The notes beneath the pieces were generated by a model. That model worked only from the letters and a program-made list of their open reading frames with translations. It made no database searches and had not been told where the DNA came from. 64,000 nucleotides of DNA from positions 682,001 through 746,000 of the forward strand of contig CAJQUN010000052.1 in assembly GCA_907163345.1 (NCBI GenBank). The letters run 5' to 3'. Made by a program: the position numbers and the translations under genes. The stretch comes from Haberlea rhodopensis. Its lineage: Eukaryota > Streptophyta > Magnoliopsida > Lamiales > Gesneriaceae. This document shows, in pieces, positions 11,543 through 23,339 of this stretch (positions within the stretch are counted from its first letter, which is position 1; each line of letters opens with the position of its first letter).

Positions 11543-12476
11543 TTAAAGAAACTGCAAATAGTCCTCGTAGACTTGGTCCAACATGAACACATCGCTGGAA
11601 GAATCCGATTCCGGTAGCGGCAGAACACAATACCCACCCAGAAAGTCGTCGTCGTCGCCGCCACAAACCTCATAATTACCGATCTCCCCCTCAATAACCG
11701 GCCAAGCCATCGGCACGAAAGAAGCCTCTGCCTTCCTGCCACAACCCTCCGCCGCCGGATCGACGCCATCGCTACTTGAAAACCCACTCAACAAGCTGTC
11801 AAGGCTGTCGGTCCTCGAGAAAGCAGGTGAAATCCTAATGGGTTTCGGCAGATATATTTTAGTCTTTGGAACATTATCAGTATCCTCAACTTTGTTGTTG
11901 GCTTCGGCTTTTTCAACCTTTTTCAGCTTCTTTGGTTTCTTAGGAACAGTGGCGGCGGCGACGGCTTTCTTGACTTTGGGTGGTTTGGGTAAATCTTTAT
12001 GAGGTTTAGGGTGGATTCCAGCATTGTTGAGTTTTTTGAGAAGATATGTGTTCCAGTAGTTCTTGATCTCATTGTCCGTTCGACCTGGCAATCTGCCGGC
12101 GATCAGGGACCATCGATTGCCCAAAAGACCGTGCAGCCTTATGATCAAATCTTCCTCATCTAGGCTGATGTTCCCTCTCTTAATTCCCGGCCGCAGGTAG
12201 TTCATCCACCTCAATCTGCAGCTCTTCCCACATCTAAGCAACCCTACACATATATAAAAGTACTTTGAAATCAATATTTACAAATGAGGGAACTTCATAG
12301 AACGCAAACAATTTTTTTTAAAAAAATAAAAAAAACAAAATACCAGCTTTCTTAGGGAGAGATCTCCATTGGCCTTCTCCATGTTCTTGAATGAAATTAG
12401 TGAGCAGAGTATCTTCCTTGGTAGACCAGGGCCCTCTCCTCAATCCCACTTTGGCACAGCAAGGGGATCTTCCCAT
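11543..12476 (-). CDS. R2R3-MYB transcription factor, bHLH-interacting (MYB5/TT2/C1-like)
   Basis: A nuclear DNA-binding factor. There are two coding exons: 12344-12476 (133 nt, phase 1) and 12243-11543, separated by a GT-AG intron of 100 bp. The product is 277 residues. It opens MGRSPCCAKVGL. R2 tryptophans are W17, W37 and W57; R3 has I70, W89 and W108. The bHLH-binding signature [DE]Lx2[RK]x3Lx6Lx3R is complete (D76 to R95), so a partner role in MYB-bHLH-WD40 complexes, which control flavonoid or epidermal traits, is likely from family knowledge. The C-terminal part is lysine-rich, then acidic, with a YLPKPIRIS segment, and ends in YLQFL. The second intron usual in R2R3 genes (inside codon 88) is absent. 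The start is fixed by the canonical N-terminus in exon 1. The exact subgroup is uncertain. Confidence 0.93.
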
Positions 12477-12888
12477 TTCGCCTCTGTTAAACTTCCCTGT
12501 GTTCTTTTGTATGTGAGTATATAAGGCGACCTGGAAATCCTATCTCTCTCTCTCTCACACAGTAGCAGTAGCAGCCACAGAGAGAGATTAGGCAGAGGTC
12601 ACAAAAATAATGGAGTCTTTGTTTTCCTTTATAGGCCACCAATAATTGAATGATGCCATGATGGCAATTACCCAAAAATAATTTCATTATTTATTATATA
12701 TATATTTAATAATAATGACGCCAATAACGCACGATGGGCAGCTATTACGAAAATATGCAAACTTTGAAAATACACAGCGGCTACCAACGCCGAACACGCG
12801 TTAAAATCGTCAATTACTTCAAACATTTTGATTTTAATTAATTAATCTTTAAATTTTTTTTAAAAAAATTATTTGTATATCGGTTAGC
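12477..12888 (-). promoter_or_regulatory. MYB gene 5' leader and proximal promoter
   Basis: Upstream of the ATG, read on the minus strand, there is a purine GA run (complement of 12543-12560), common in plant 5' leaders. A long TATA-like stretch at about 12690-12703 could place transcription start near 12660. A second TATA-like site at about 12515-12523 would leave almost no leader. The remains of a Mutator-like element begin only about 420 bp from the ATG, so it forms the distal promoter. Confidence 0.4.
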
Positions 12889-12897
12889 TACATTGTT

Positions 12898-13165
12898 TTG
12901 GATTTTTTATTCAAATATTTGAACAAAATTATTAATTTAACAAAATAATTAATATTTTAAGACGTTTTTAAACTAAACATCATCTGAAGTGGTGACTTCA
13001 ACTGAAGTCGCCACTTCAAATGGCGTCTTCCTCTCAAGTAAAAAATATATATATATTTTTTAAAAAATATTATTGAAGGCACCATCTGAGATGGCGCATT
13101 CAGTGAAAAAAAAAATTTTTATTGAAGGACGTCATCTCAGATGACGCCTTCAATAATGTGTTTTT
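12898..13165 (+). repeat. Left terminal inverted repeat of the Mutator-like element
   Basis: It pairs with the reverse complement of 15118-15340. The palindromic subterminal motifs near 13075-13100 and 13123-13150 repeat the theme GAAGG-(n)-ATCT(C/G)AGATG-(n)-CGC, a plausible transposase-binding layout. Boundaries are approximate. Confidence 0.7.
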
Positions 13166-13289
13166 TTACATCGGCCATTCTTTCTGTAATATAAATTTCT
13201 GAAAATTATAAAATTTACATTATCTTGTTGTTATGTTTGATTTTTGTTGTTTTGTAGTTTTCATTGAAAAGATAGTTATAGTTTGGAGA

Positions 13290-13425
13290 TGAGTGGCGGA
13301 AACCACCAGATGATTTACGGTCGTTGGGGGTGTCGGGAGATGGCCGCCATGTTCCGACGGCTGCCGACGGCCGGCGGTGGGGGACGGCCGACAGTGGGGG
13401 TGGCGACCGACGGTGGCCATATTTA
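13290..13425. repeat. GC-rich low-complexity block
   Basis: This stretch is rich in CGACGG, CCGGCGG and GGTGGGG words and lies inside otherwise AT-rich DNA. The frames through it (13283-13648 and 13324-13629) owe their length to composition. It lies just upstream of the mobile-domain remnant and may be a filler or captured segment. Confidence 0.5.
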
Positions 13426-13464
13426 TATTTTTGTTATGTTGATATTTGTTGTGAATATTTCACG

Positions 13465-14220
13465 ATGGATTTACAAAGAGCATCAGACCCGATTGACAGT
13501 TATCTGTTATCATTGCAGTCATCTCATCGACCTGAGAATGTTTGGGCAGGTGATATTGATACTACACTTCGAGGCAGAAACCCTGATAAATATTTTGGGA
13601 TCTTTGTCCCCTCGATATGCGTGTTGTGAGTCCGTTGGACAATATTGATTTTTATGGTGTTTATAGGTCAGGTAAAATTGCACTTGGCTTTCACCTTATC
13701 ATGGCTTTAGTTGAGAGATGGCGCCGTGAAACACATATTTTCCACTTCTGATCCGGGGAGGCAACCATCACACTGCAAGACATTGCAGTGATATGGGCAT
13801 TGCCAGTAGATGGTATCGTATTATCTGGTGTTGTTCAGGTTAGGAGTATACATGAGTGGCAAGAATATTGACATATGCTTTGGGGTTTACACCGGATACT
13901 GCACACTTTAAAGGTGCAAAGTTGTACCTATCTGCAATAAATCATCATTTGGTGAATAATGCTCTTAATGAGCACAGTACGTCAGAAGATGTAGTCAGAT
14001 ATACACGGGCTTGTGTGTTATTGATGTTAGGTGGAATTTTGTTCCCTGATTCCTCCGGCAATATTGTATAGTTATTTTTTTTTTACAGAAGTTAAAGGAT
14101 ATCGATTATGTTGGCAATTATAGTTGGGGTAGTGCCGTGTTGACATATTTATACCGTGAGTTATGCACTTCCGCAATGAGAGGAAAAAAGGTGATAGGTG
14201 GTGCATTACAGGTCGTACAT
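13465..14220 (+). pseudogene. Plant mobile domain (MAIN/MAIL-like) gene remnant
   Basis: Successive frames give typical plant mobile domain text: DPIDSYLLSLQ with HRPENVW; then, after a frame change near 13610, LDNIDFYGVYRSGKIALGF and LVERWRRETHIF; a TGA near 13751; then GEATITLQDIAVIWALPVDG. Further on are VNNALNEHSTSEDVVRYTRA and LLMLGGILFPDSSGN, and finally NYSWGSAVLTYLYREL with AMRGKKVIGGALQ ending at about 14213. This order is that of MAIN/MAIL1-type proteins, nuclear factors linked to silencing, whose domain is also found in transposons. Several stops and frame shifts make it non-functional, and the C-terminal end is missing. Residence between MULE-like ends points to transposon cargo. 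Confidence 0.85.
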
Positions 14221-14882
14221 GTAAATTTTACGTTTGCGCTTTTCAAATGTTTGAAATATTTTTTCTCATGTACAGTAACTGACACTTCTTGGGTGATTGG
14301 TGTCTCTTCATCTTGATCTGCAATTGTTTCTGACATGACACAAATGTCAACCTCATCGTCATCAGCATCATCATCAGATGGAAAATCCTCTGGTTCATAT
14401 TGAATATCATTTCCCAATTCAGCAAAACTATCTGCTAGTGGCTCAGGAGCAATAACATCAGCATATATGTGATCGTCATATGGATCTCTACCAGAGGTAG
14501 TCAGCCCTTCCGCAACTATAGACAAACAATCTACATTTTCTGGAATACAATCATAGTTTCGTGGTTCTGTTTCTATGTAAATTTCCAAGCAACTATGACC
14601 CTATTCTTAATCCAATAGCCATGCTAAATTATAATCATTATCTATTGGCAAAATTGTTTGTCATAGCCCGAAAAAATCTCTGAACACGTGTCTTGCATAT
14701 ATTTTCACAAGGAACTGGTTGCGGTCGATGCCAATGATATTTATACATTTCGTTCAACAACTGCATAAAATTAATGGTGCGAGATATTGTGGTACCTCTC
14801 AATGGACCACGATCATATCTAATGGTATCTGAATCTTATAATATATTACCTCCCCAATACAATAATATTTGAATCGACATCT
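14118..14882 (-). pseudogene. MULE-like transposase N-terminal remnant
   Basis: Read on the minus strand from about 14880 there is a start followed by SIQILLYWGGNI, an in-frame TAA, then a continuation with RYDRGPLRGTTISRTINFMQLL and a stop near 14640. A second open stretch of 156 codons (14588-14118) begins EIYIETEPRNYD and carries an acidic linker. The WGG opening, the YDRGP segment and the acidic linker resemble the region before the catalytic domain of Mutator-type transposases. The catalytic DDE part and zinc finger are absent. The family call rests on resemblance and on the surrounding inverted ends. Confidence 0.5.
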
Positions 14883-15117
14883 TTGAAAAAAATTAAATAT
14901 TACAAGTAATTAATAAATTTAGTTTAACAAATTTATATAATTTGTAAGATGATAAAATCAATAAAATAACAAGATTTTTACCTGAAAATACTTGAATGGC
15001 GAAAAATTAATTGGATATTCGACAATTTCAACGATAAAACCAGAGGAAAAAACTATAAATGTTATGTGATTTCGTTTCGGTGTAGGAAATGAAGGGGTTC
15101 GGTCGGACTTTTATAGT

Positions 15118-15340
15118 CAGATGGCGCCTTCAACAAAAAAAATATTTTTTACTGAATGCGCTCTCTGAGATGGCGCCTTCAATAATCGATAATTTTCCCA
15201 TGACTGAAGACGCCATTTTAAAAGGCAACTTCAGTTGAAGTCGCCACCTGAAGTGGCGTTTTAGGTTATTTTTAAAATGTTTTAAAATATCGATTATTTT
15301 GTTAAATTAATAAATTTTTCGAATATTTTAATAAAAAACC
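15118..15340 (-). repeat. Right terminal inverted repeat of the Mutator-like element
   Basis: This is the reverse complement partner of the left end, with the same AACTTCAGTTGAAGTCGCC palindrome and GGCGCCTTCA blocks. The tip reads AATAAAAAACC before the degenerate flank TATATTGCT. Confidence 0.7.
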
Positions 15341-15542
15341 TATATTGCTTTCATGATTTCGTTGTTTTAATTCGATTATTTTGACTGTTTTAAAATCCGG
15401 TTAGTTTATTTCTATTTTGGTAGAACATCTATTCAGTTGTTTAGATTTTATCTACAAAATTGTTTATCCATGAGGTTAATTTGAAAATAACATTAATTTA
15501 ATTCGATTATTGAAATTTCTTTAACTCGAACAGAAATATCAG

Positions 15543-17045
15543 TGTCACGCACCGAGATTGGGGTCAATAACACAAGCATTGATTCCCAATAACAACTTGA
15601 AATCAATAAGCATCCTAATACCGTATTTAACGAGTCTATAGTCCATAAAATAAATAATTGTCTTTACATTCGAAAATAAATTACATAACCAATTCCTAAA
15701 AGTCTTAAAATGAAATAAAATAATGAAAGCATAAGTAAACCAAATTTAATGTCTTTAATTCATAGAAAAGCAGCGAATCACCAACCCCAAAATTGGTGTT
15801 GTTCTTCGTCTTCAATTCCTTACTCGTCTATATCTGGGGAGATAGAGTAAGTGTTGAGTGTTTTGGAAAACACTCAGCAAGCGGGGGTCAATCGATGTGA
15901 TAATATAATACATATTCATAATTTTTCCAAAACATAGATTATAATCGAATCATAAACTGATATGAATGCATCTTAACATAATTGCTCCCATCGAGCCATA
16001 ACTTATCATAATTGATCCCATCGAGCCATAACATAACATATCATATCAGCAATATTTTTCGTATACGTTAAGCACAATAAATCCTCTAATTTCCTCTTGG
16101 TACTGATATCAGTCTCTAGACTTAACGCTCCTATAGATGAGGTCATGACATCGGATTACCCACGAATAAAGGGTTTGTACTTCCCAAAACAACGGTTAAC
16201 CACCGTATCAGGTCATGTAAATAGTTATAATCCCACCGCATTAGGGCCATAAAGGAATTCCCCCAATCAGATTTCGATATTTAAAGTGCTTAAAAAATAT
16301 AATTTTTATCCGAACATCATAATTTTAACATAATTAAATATCGATTGAAGTTTCAAAACATACTATGGTTTTTCAAAAACGAAAGGAATATTTAACAAAA
16401 GCCCACTTACCGCGGTTATAGACGTGTTTGAACGATTTAGGGTGCGAAAACACGCTGAAATCCTCCTCCTAAATTTGAGCAGTGTTCGAACACCTTCACT
16501 GTGTGTGCACTGTGTGAAAACTTTGAATCACTTAAAGCTGAAGAATTTTCGAAGGTTGCTTGCTGGAATTTTTTTTTTTTCAGAATTTTGCTACTGTAAT
16601 TTGAAACTTACTGCTTGGCTTATGGAGTTTTGGTGGATTTTTATTGGCTGGAAATCTTGACAAACCGAGGTCAAAGCTTCGATGACTTGATGCTGATTGG
16701 GGAAGGATTTTGAATGGTTGGACTTCTTTGGATTTTAATAATCAAACTTTTCAAAAATCTGGACTTGATTTGAAGCTGAAGCTTTCGGCTCTTGATGTGC
16801 TGAATAAAGAGTATTTTGAGTCTTATCGATTAAGCTTTGGTTGGTCAAGATAAAGATGATATGTTCACTTATATCCTACTAGAATTCTTAATCATCTTTA
16901 GAGTTTTAATCCTACTAAAATACTTAATTATCTATATATTATTTAGAGTTTTAATCCTACTAGAATACTTAATTATCTAACAGGTGTTTGACTTGAACAA
17001 GGTACCTTAAGTTGTTGGATGACATCAAATTCTAGGGTCTTTGCA
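15543..17045 (-). repeat. 3' LTR of a degraded chromovirus
   Basis: Plus-strand ends are TGTCACGCACCG and GGTCTTTGCA, so on the minus strand the repeat runs TG...CA over about 1503 bp. A polypurine stretch (complement of TCCCTTCCTTTTT just right of 17045) and chromodomain-pol remnants follow, so this is the 3' LTR of a minus-strand element. The other LTR is missing from the window, so no TSD can be checked. Confidence 0.75.
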
Positions 17046-18510
17046 TCCCTTCCTTTTTATTGGAAGTTTCGTCCTCGAAACTCGAGTTAACTTGGTCTTG
17101 GAAAAGGTAGGGGTATTTCTCTCGCATCAATTCTTCTACTTTTCATGTAGCTTCTCTTTCCGTATGGTTTGACAATTGTACTTTGACGTATGGAATGGTT
17201 CTTCATCTCAGAACTTTTGTTTGGAATCCACAATACGGATGTGGATTTCTTCGTACTTCAAAGTCTCGTCAAATCTCAATATCTACTGGTCTCCTCTTCA
17301 TATCAGCCCAACTTTTATATCGATCGTGGGCTGCCTTGAGTCTGTCTTTGATGATAGAGATCTTGTCTATGGTAGCTTGCACTAACTAAGGTCCTGTGAT
17401 AGCTCTTTCTCCTATCTCATCCCAGTATAATGGTGATCGACTAGAAGCAAAACTTCACTCCAATTTGCACTGAAATCCAAGGTATAAGCTCTTAGCATAT
17501 CCTCCAGGGTTTGGGTAGTTCTCTCTGTCTGGCCATCGGTCTGTGGGTGATAGGCCGTACTAAGAGTTACTTTACTTCCCATAGCCTGCTGAAAACTTTT
17601 CCAGAAGCGTGATACGAACCTAGGATCTCTGTCAGATAAGATGCTCACTAGGACTCATGCAGTCTCACTATATTGTCTATATATAGAGTTGCCAACTTGT
17701 CCAAGTTATAGTTCATACGGGCATGTAGAAAATGCGCTGATTTAGTTAGTCTATCCATAATTACCCATATTCCATCATGGCTCTGTCTTGATTTTGGTAG
17801 ACCCACGACGAAATCCATGGAGATGTGTTCCCATTTCCATTCAGGAATTTCCAGAGGTTGAAGAAGTCCTCCAGGTCTTTGGTTCTCAGCTTTAACTTGT
17901 TGGCATACTAAGCATGAGTTCCACAACATCTTTCTTCATTGCATTCCACCACAGGCTTTCCTTCGAATCCTTGTACATTTTGTACTTCCAAAGTGGACTG
18001 AAAATTTTGATTTATGCGCTTCACCTGTTGTCTAATATTGTCCACATTTCTCCCGCACAATCATCCTTTCATCCACAGGATTCCATCACTATCAGTCTCG
18101 AAGTCAGTGATTTTTCCCTCTTTGACTTGTTCTTTTAACTTTATTAGACTAGGTTCTCGATCTTGACTTAATTTGATGGTCTCTCGGAGGCAAGGTTGGG
18201 CTAGGATCATTTTTCCTTTGCCTTTCCAGCTCAGTGCGTCTGCCACTTTGTTTGTCTTGCCGGGATGGTAGTTAATTGTGAGATCGTAGTCTTTCAGGAG
18301 TTCAATACATCGTCTCTGCCTCATGTTCAATTCTTTCTGAGTGAATAAATATTTGAGGCTTTGATGGTCCATGAAAACTTTACATTTGGCCCCATAAACG
18401 TAGTGCCTCCAAATTTTAAGGCGAAAACCACATTGGCTTATTCGAGGTCATGTGTAGGGTAGTTTTGCTCGTGTGGCTTGAGTTACCTTGAGGCGTAAGC
18501 AATTACTCTT
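17046..18510 (-). pseudogene. Chromovirus (Tekay/Del-like) pol remnant
   Basis: Minus-strand fragments appear in the correct order. Part of RNase H (VIAYASR near 18500, DHQSLKYLFTQKELNMRQRR at 18372-18300) is followed by the integrase zinc-finger end and core (17929-17648, MDFVVGLP). Next are the core's second half (17648-17412, SDRDPRF and HPQTDGQTERT), the C-terminal domain (about 17390-17180) and a chromodomain tail with EEL and REKYPYLFQ near 17090-17150. RT, protease and Gag are gone and stops interrupt every part. The order, domain set and chromodomain identify a Ty3/gypsy chromovirus. It is far more decayed than the relative at 49998-59749. Confidence 0.88.
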
Positions 18511-19019
18511 TCTTTTTTTATACGCGACTTACTTATTTGTTCTTATTTTACCTGTTTTTTTAGATAAACAATAATAGAAACAATGAAATCAAACATCCAA
18601 AATCTATTTTTTTTATATAAAAAGCACATAAACACTTTTTAAAATTAATCCAAAACATTCTTTTAGTAAAGTTGATAAACCTTTAATATCGAAATCATTT
18701 AAAAATGAACTTTATCTCTAGTTTTAAAATAAAACAAAGTAAAAAGTTGTATAAATAATATTATATTAGCCTCTTTTAATATACGCAACCACTTTGGTTG
18801 CATTTACTGAACGGGGTAGAACGACTCACGGGCAAATCCATCATATTTGATTCACTAGATTGGATCTACCATTTTTATATTTGAATTGCATTAGTTGTTG
18901 ACAAATAGTGTTGCCTATAACAGATAGGATGGGGAACTATTTATTACAATTTCAACAAATGTGTGAGAACTCTGTACAACCACATGTTATTACCCAAATA
19001 ATTTACGAGTGAGTAATAG
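18511..19019. other. AT-rich intergenic DNA
   Basis: The pol homology stops abruptly near 18510. What follows is A/T-rich DNA with no recognisable gene or repeat end. Confidence 0.5.
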
Positions 19020-19429
19020 GGGTGTAAACAAATCGAAGGTGTATAAAGTTTTCGAGCTGACTCGAAAAAAAATTTGATTTGTATTTGAGATTCTCGAATT
19101 CGAGTCGAACTTGAACATGTTCGAACTTTTTTTTGAGCTGAACTTGAGCCTAATTAATATTTATTAATATAATATAATTATATATTACATAAATATATTT
19201 CGAACCTTTCAGGTATAAATTTTCGAGTAATAGTTCAAATAGCTCGCGAATATATTCGAATCTTTTTGAGCCGAACTCAAACTCGAACTTCGATTCGAGC
19301 CAAACTCGAGCCAAATTTTTAAAACTATTCGAACTTCGTATCGAACTCGAGCTCGAATATAACTATTTCGAGCCGAATTCGAACCTTAAAATTATCTACA
19401 AATTCGGCTCGATTCGGTCGTTTACACCC
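19020..19429. mobile_element. Inverted-repeat element (GGGGTGTAAAC ends)
   Basis: GGGTGTAAAC on the left is matched by GTTTACACCC on the right, 410 bp apart. The inside is a dense set of TCGAGCTCGAA/TTCGAA words in both orientations, giving strong fold-back potential. There is no coding capacity. Flanks share only ATA, so the superfamily is undecided. A similar organisation recurs at about 36319-36677. Confidence 0.6.
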
Positions 19430-19984
19430 ATAATTATTAACCTTTTCCACTGATTTATTGAATAGCAATTTAATAATTTAAAGGGCATTCTCCATTATTA
19501 CAGCAACAAAAGCAAAAAACAGAAATAATCATAGTACAACCAGAACCTTTTGATCTAAAATAAACATGAATTGTGGATTAAAAGTCCATCTCTTTTCTGC
19601 AGAAGGAAATGCCAGTTTTCTTTTTCTTTCACAAATTAATCCTTTTTAATTTTCAGTTGCAAAAGATTTATTAGAAAACTCAAAATCTACGCTGTTGGCT
19701 CTCTCAATTATTTCTCCAACTCACTCGATCTCTATGTATTATTAATTGTATCACGTTTATTTTTTTCAATTATAATCACTGTTTTGTTATTCCATTGAAT
19801 GTGCATTAACTGTATAACTTCATTGAGTTTCATATTATATTACTATCCATCTCAAATACATTTTTAAATTTCCAAGTATTTGAGGTGTACATTCATACAA
19901 GCTAGTTTGTGCTAGAAAAACGTTCTTTAGATTCTGGATCGATGATACAACAACTAATTATTGACAAATCTTTAATCTCAATGG
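19430..19984. other. Intergenic DNA
   Basis: Nothing supportable is seen; base composition is AT-rich with scattered homopolymers. Confidence 0.5.
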
Positions 19985-20170
19985 ATTCATACGATTGACT
20001 ACTTCGTCCGTATAATCACCGTCACTCGCATTATCAGTTCATGTGTTTGACTTATATAATGTCATGCATGAGGTGTCATGTTGAGAATTGTCCCATATCG
20101 AGAGTTTATAAGTTTTGTTAGCTCTTTATAAGATATATGAGTTACTACACTGATTGTAAATCAATTATGG
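19985..20170 (+). mobile_element. TRIM, partial copy 2
   Basis: The internal segment (GATTGACTACTTCGTCCG, GTTTGACTTATATAAT) and one LTR starting TGTTGAGAATTGTCCCA at 20079 match the TRIMs at 657 and 35425. The left LTR and PBS are missing. Confidence 0.65.
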
Positions 20171-20574
20171 GACCATACACGAATTATTCATCGATATATT
20201 TATTGGTCCGGACAGATTTCTCAAGCTCGTGAATCATAAATTGGCAAGTAAATATCGTTTACTGTGGTTTTATGTTATTCTAGTACGATGGAGACTTTTT
20301 ATAATCTTTATTTCATGAAAAGAGAGTTCATTGTATATGGTCCGAATAACGGTTCATTTTACTACAGAAAATAATAATTTGTAATAATAGAGGATTACTC
20401 CTCAGAATCCACAAATTATTTCAATCAACATTTAGACCGACAAAGCTAGCAAATTTGTGAGTACAACAGTCAACAGACTTCCAGTGTTTCCAAAGAAAGA
20501 ATACTGAGATTGTAAATTTTTTTGCTACGAACATAGAAATCATAACCCTAGTTACAGAGCATTTTGATAATAAG
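20171..20574. other. Intergenic DNA
   Basis: No gene or repeat was recognised in this stretch between the partial TRIM and the SINE-like sequence. Confidence 0.4.
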
Positions 20575-20696
20575 ATGAGTTTTTGAGCATATCCCAACTA
20601 GTAAGAGCTCACATCCATTTTTGAAATACTCGAGTTCGAGTCCTGCAGTGTGCGAAAGATATTTATCCCGTCCCCCTCTCTCAAAAAAAAAAAAAA
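20575..20696 (+). mobile_element. SINE-like sequence with A tail
   Basis: A short segment ends in CTCTCTC plus 14 A residues (20683-20696). It contains GTTCGAGTC (20634-20642), which fits the pol III B-box consensus of tRNA-derived SINEs. The A-box is not clear and I could not define flanking duplications, so the left end is a guess. Confidence 0.4.
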
Positions 20697-21599
20697 ACGG
20701 ATGGCAATCACATATTTATTGATATTTTTAGATGACGATTACACTAACTCTCAAATCCACTAACATCTTAAGTATACAAATCAGAAACTAAACATTTATG
20801 GATGAGTTGTGAGAATGAGTTTGATTTGTTAATATAGGTGCAAAACTCAACTCGGTGAAGTGATGATCTACCAAATTGTTGACCATGTCCAAGCCACTAA
20901 AGATACAGGTAGGAAACGTGCTTCCATAGTCCTTCTCGAAAAGAAGCCGCCGGCCAACAATTACTGAAAGTTCTTGCGATTCATTTGAATCTTGATCAAT
21001 GTGATGCCAATCAAGATCAGTAAGTTCTATCAGAATGAGATTTTAGTTGCTATTAAGAGTTTAAGTAAATGAGCTAAACGAGGCATGCAAGGATACATCA
21101 AAGAAACAAAGTATGTTTGACACCAATCATTGTTACAATAATTCAAATGTGATACAACAATGGGTTACACGTTGATGTTAGTTAAAGTTGTGTTATTCGA
21201 TTTAACATCGGAGGAACTTAACAAGATTATTTGTCCTAGTTTAGCTCGGTTCGCGATTTGTTCAAGTTCTTGAAAAATTGCAAGATCCTCCCACAATAGA
21301 GTGAAGAGATGGTAAAATTCTTTTTTGTCGCATGGACAAGAAATTTTGACGATCAATTACCTTATTTCGAAACAAATGTGGGTATCAAATAGTGAGACAC
21401 GAGAAGCACTGTCCCAACATGTGCAACCAATAAATGCAACAAGGCACGCGATGCTTGATGTAGTAGTTTACGGTGAGAGGGAATCAATCTGTATAAAGGC
21501 AGACCCACAAGACTAATCAGTTTGGTACTGTTGAAAGAAACAACAGCACGTTTAGCAGACCCCATCTGTATCTCCCCGACTTCAAGGAACACACATTTC
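20697..21599. other. Intergenic DNA
   Basis: Several short frames exist but none has recognisable protein features. The last five bases (21595-21599, ATTTC) are the left target duplication of the next copia element. Confidence 0.5.
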
Positions 21600-21957
21600 T
21601 GTCGGGTTTCCATCCCTCGGTGTCGGATCCAAACGCAGCAGAAAAATAAACATGAACAGATCTAGACCCGGCGTAAATCTGATAACAATATTACACGAAA
21701 AGATATTACCGTTCACCGACGTAAATCTGATAACAGTGATCTATCAAGTTCAATAAACCTGATCATATTTTCAAGCCAACATCAGTGCTAGTTTGGTGTC
21801 AACGTTTCCATGAGAGTGTATGAAATAGTGTTATATATAACCCTAGAGAAGAAGTGAGATATTTATAGTTGAGTCTGAGTTACTAATTGAGCTAGGGATC
21901 GTAGAACCCAACAAGCCAACCATTAGCCCATTGGCTTGTAGGCATCTTATGTTAACA
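21600..21957 (-). repeat. 3' LTR of copia element B
   Basis: About 358 bp. It aligns with 28786-29175 through GGTTTCCATCCC, GGTGTCGGATCCAAACGC, TCAAGCCAACATCAGT and TTATATATAACCC blocks. It lacks an internal segment that the right copy still has. Confidence 0.9.
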
Positions 21958-21972
21958 ATCTTCCACTTGTCC
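21958..21972 (-). other. Polypurine tract of copia element B
   Basis: The minus strand reads GGACAAGTGGAAGAT directly before the TG of the 3' LTR, as expected for plus-strand priming. Confidence 0.75.
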
Positions 21973-23339
21973 AAAAGCCAACAGAAAACTACAACTCATA
22001 ATCCAAGTAACTCAATCTAATTGAACAACTTGATGTACCACTAATGTACATAATTATGAGAAATAAAATATATCAAACCTTTTAATTTTAGAACTTTCTA
22101 TAAACGAAACATTTTCAAATATAGAAACTCCACTAAAGTGAAGAACTTTCAAAAATTAAATTTATCTATTCTAAATCACTCAATTTGAGCACTTAACATT
22201 TAAGTCTCAATTCTTATCGATAGATCGGCGGCCGGCTGATCGTGACCCAGCTAGGCTCAAGTGTACCATAGTCGTAGGATCACAACCTTTGTGATTTTAG
22301 AAGTCAAACAATTTCTTTGCGTTTACCCTGAATTCCTCAGTCAATTAAACTCCTTTAATAAACAGTGCCCGAAATATAATTTCAGTAACAACCTACCGAT
22401 CGTGGGTAGAGCCTAGCATCTGCGCTTCACGAAGACCTAGATACAAATTACTAGCAACGTACGAGAACATGTCAGCCATAGTTTGTCTGCAGTACATTCA
22501 TTTCACTCAATATGTCCCGACTGAATCTAGGGCATTGGTTGATCGAGGCCCATTATGATTTCAATAACTATGTGTGCGTATATGAAAACCCCTTATTCAC
22601 AAGCACTACCCACTCTGGCCGGAGATTCCTCGAATCATATATAGAAAAACACATAGGACATCCTGGTTCATCAAGACCAGTGGTGAATTCCCAACGACAA
22701 TATTATGCCTCTGACATCATCACTGAATCACCAAAATAACAACTTTATGACCCGCATGTGATCAATCATTAAATCAAATTATAAAACTATCTGTCAAGAC
22801 CACAATGATGCCTTGGGTCATGAGGAGTAATGGTGCACAACTATGACTAATAATTCTATACTCGACAAATGGTAACCACTTATAGAATTTCGAGTAGGGT
22901 CGTTCAGTGAACTCATTCCTAATGAGCACATATTCATGTGTGCTAACTTCTCCAAGCCAACGGCGATGAAACGCGGCGCACTACACGAGACACGTCATGA
23001 ATACCAGTCTTTAACAAGCATATATCGATGTCCCATTCTCGAAGGCTCATCGATCATGAACATTTAGAAATCGCAGTCGAGAATGTATTTCATGGTCATC
23101 ATCATATGCGTAACCACATTCTATAGACTATAACAATCTCAAAGAATTCATCAATGCATCAAGATGCATGGGTAAACAATGAAGAAGTGTTATACATATT
23201 AATATTCAAACAAAGATTTGTCATAATAAGATTACAAGTACAATCAATCAACTATTGATTCACTTAAATCACATATGACAACAACATATTTCACTTTTCC
23301 AAAGCCAACTACTCATGTGTCTCAAGACCATCTTCCTAA

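Larger units (their letters stand above)
12898..15340. mobile_element. Decayed Mutator-like element with plant mobile domain cargo
   Basis: Long inverted ends face each other: about 12898-13165 and about 15118-15340. They share AT-rich tips followed by blocks such as ACTTCAACTGAAGTCGCCAC and palindromic GGCGCCATCT/AGATGGCGC motifs. The flanks TACATTGTT (12889-12897) and TATATTGCT (15341-15349) agree at 7 of 9 bases, compatible with an aged 9-bp duplication. Inside are a plant mobile domain gene (plus) and a MULE-like protein N-terminus (minus) that converge and are both cut off at about 14218. An internal deletion therefore removed the middle. No intact protein remains. Confidence 0.75.

Noticed and set aside
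13283..13648. Overlapping plus-strand frames of 121 and 101 codons
   Set aside because: They run through a GC-rich low-complexity block and then partly through the mobile-domain remnant in wrong or broken frames.
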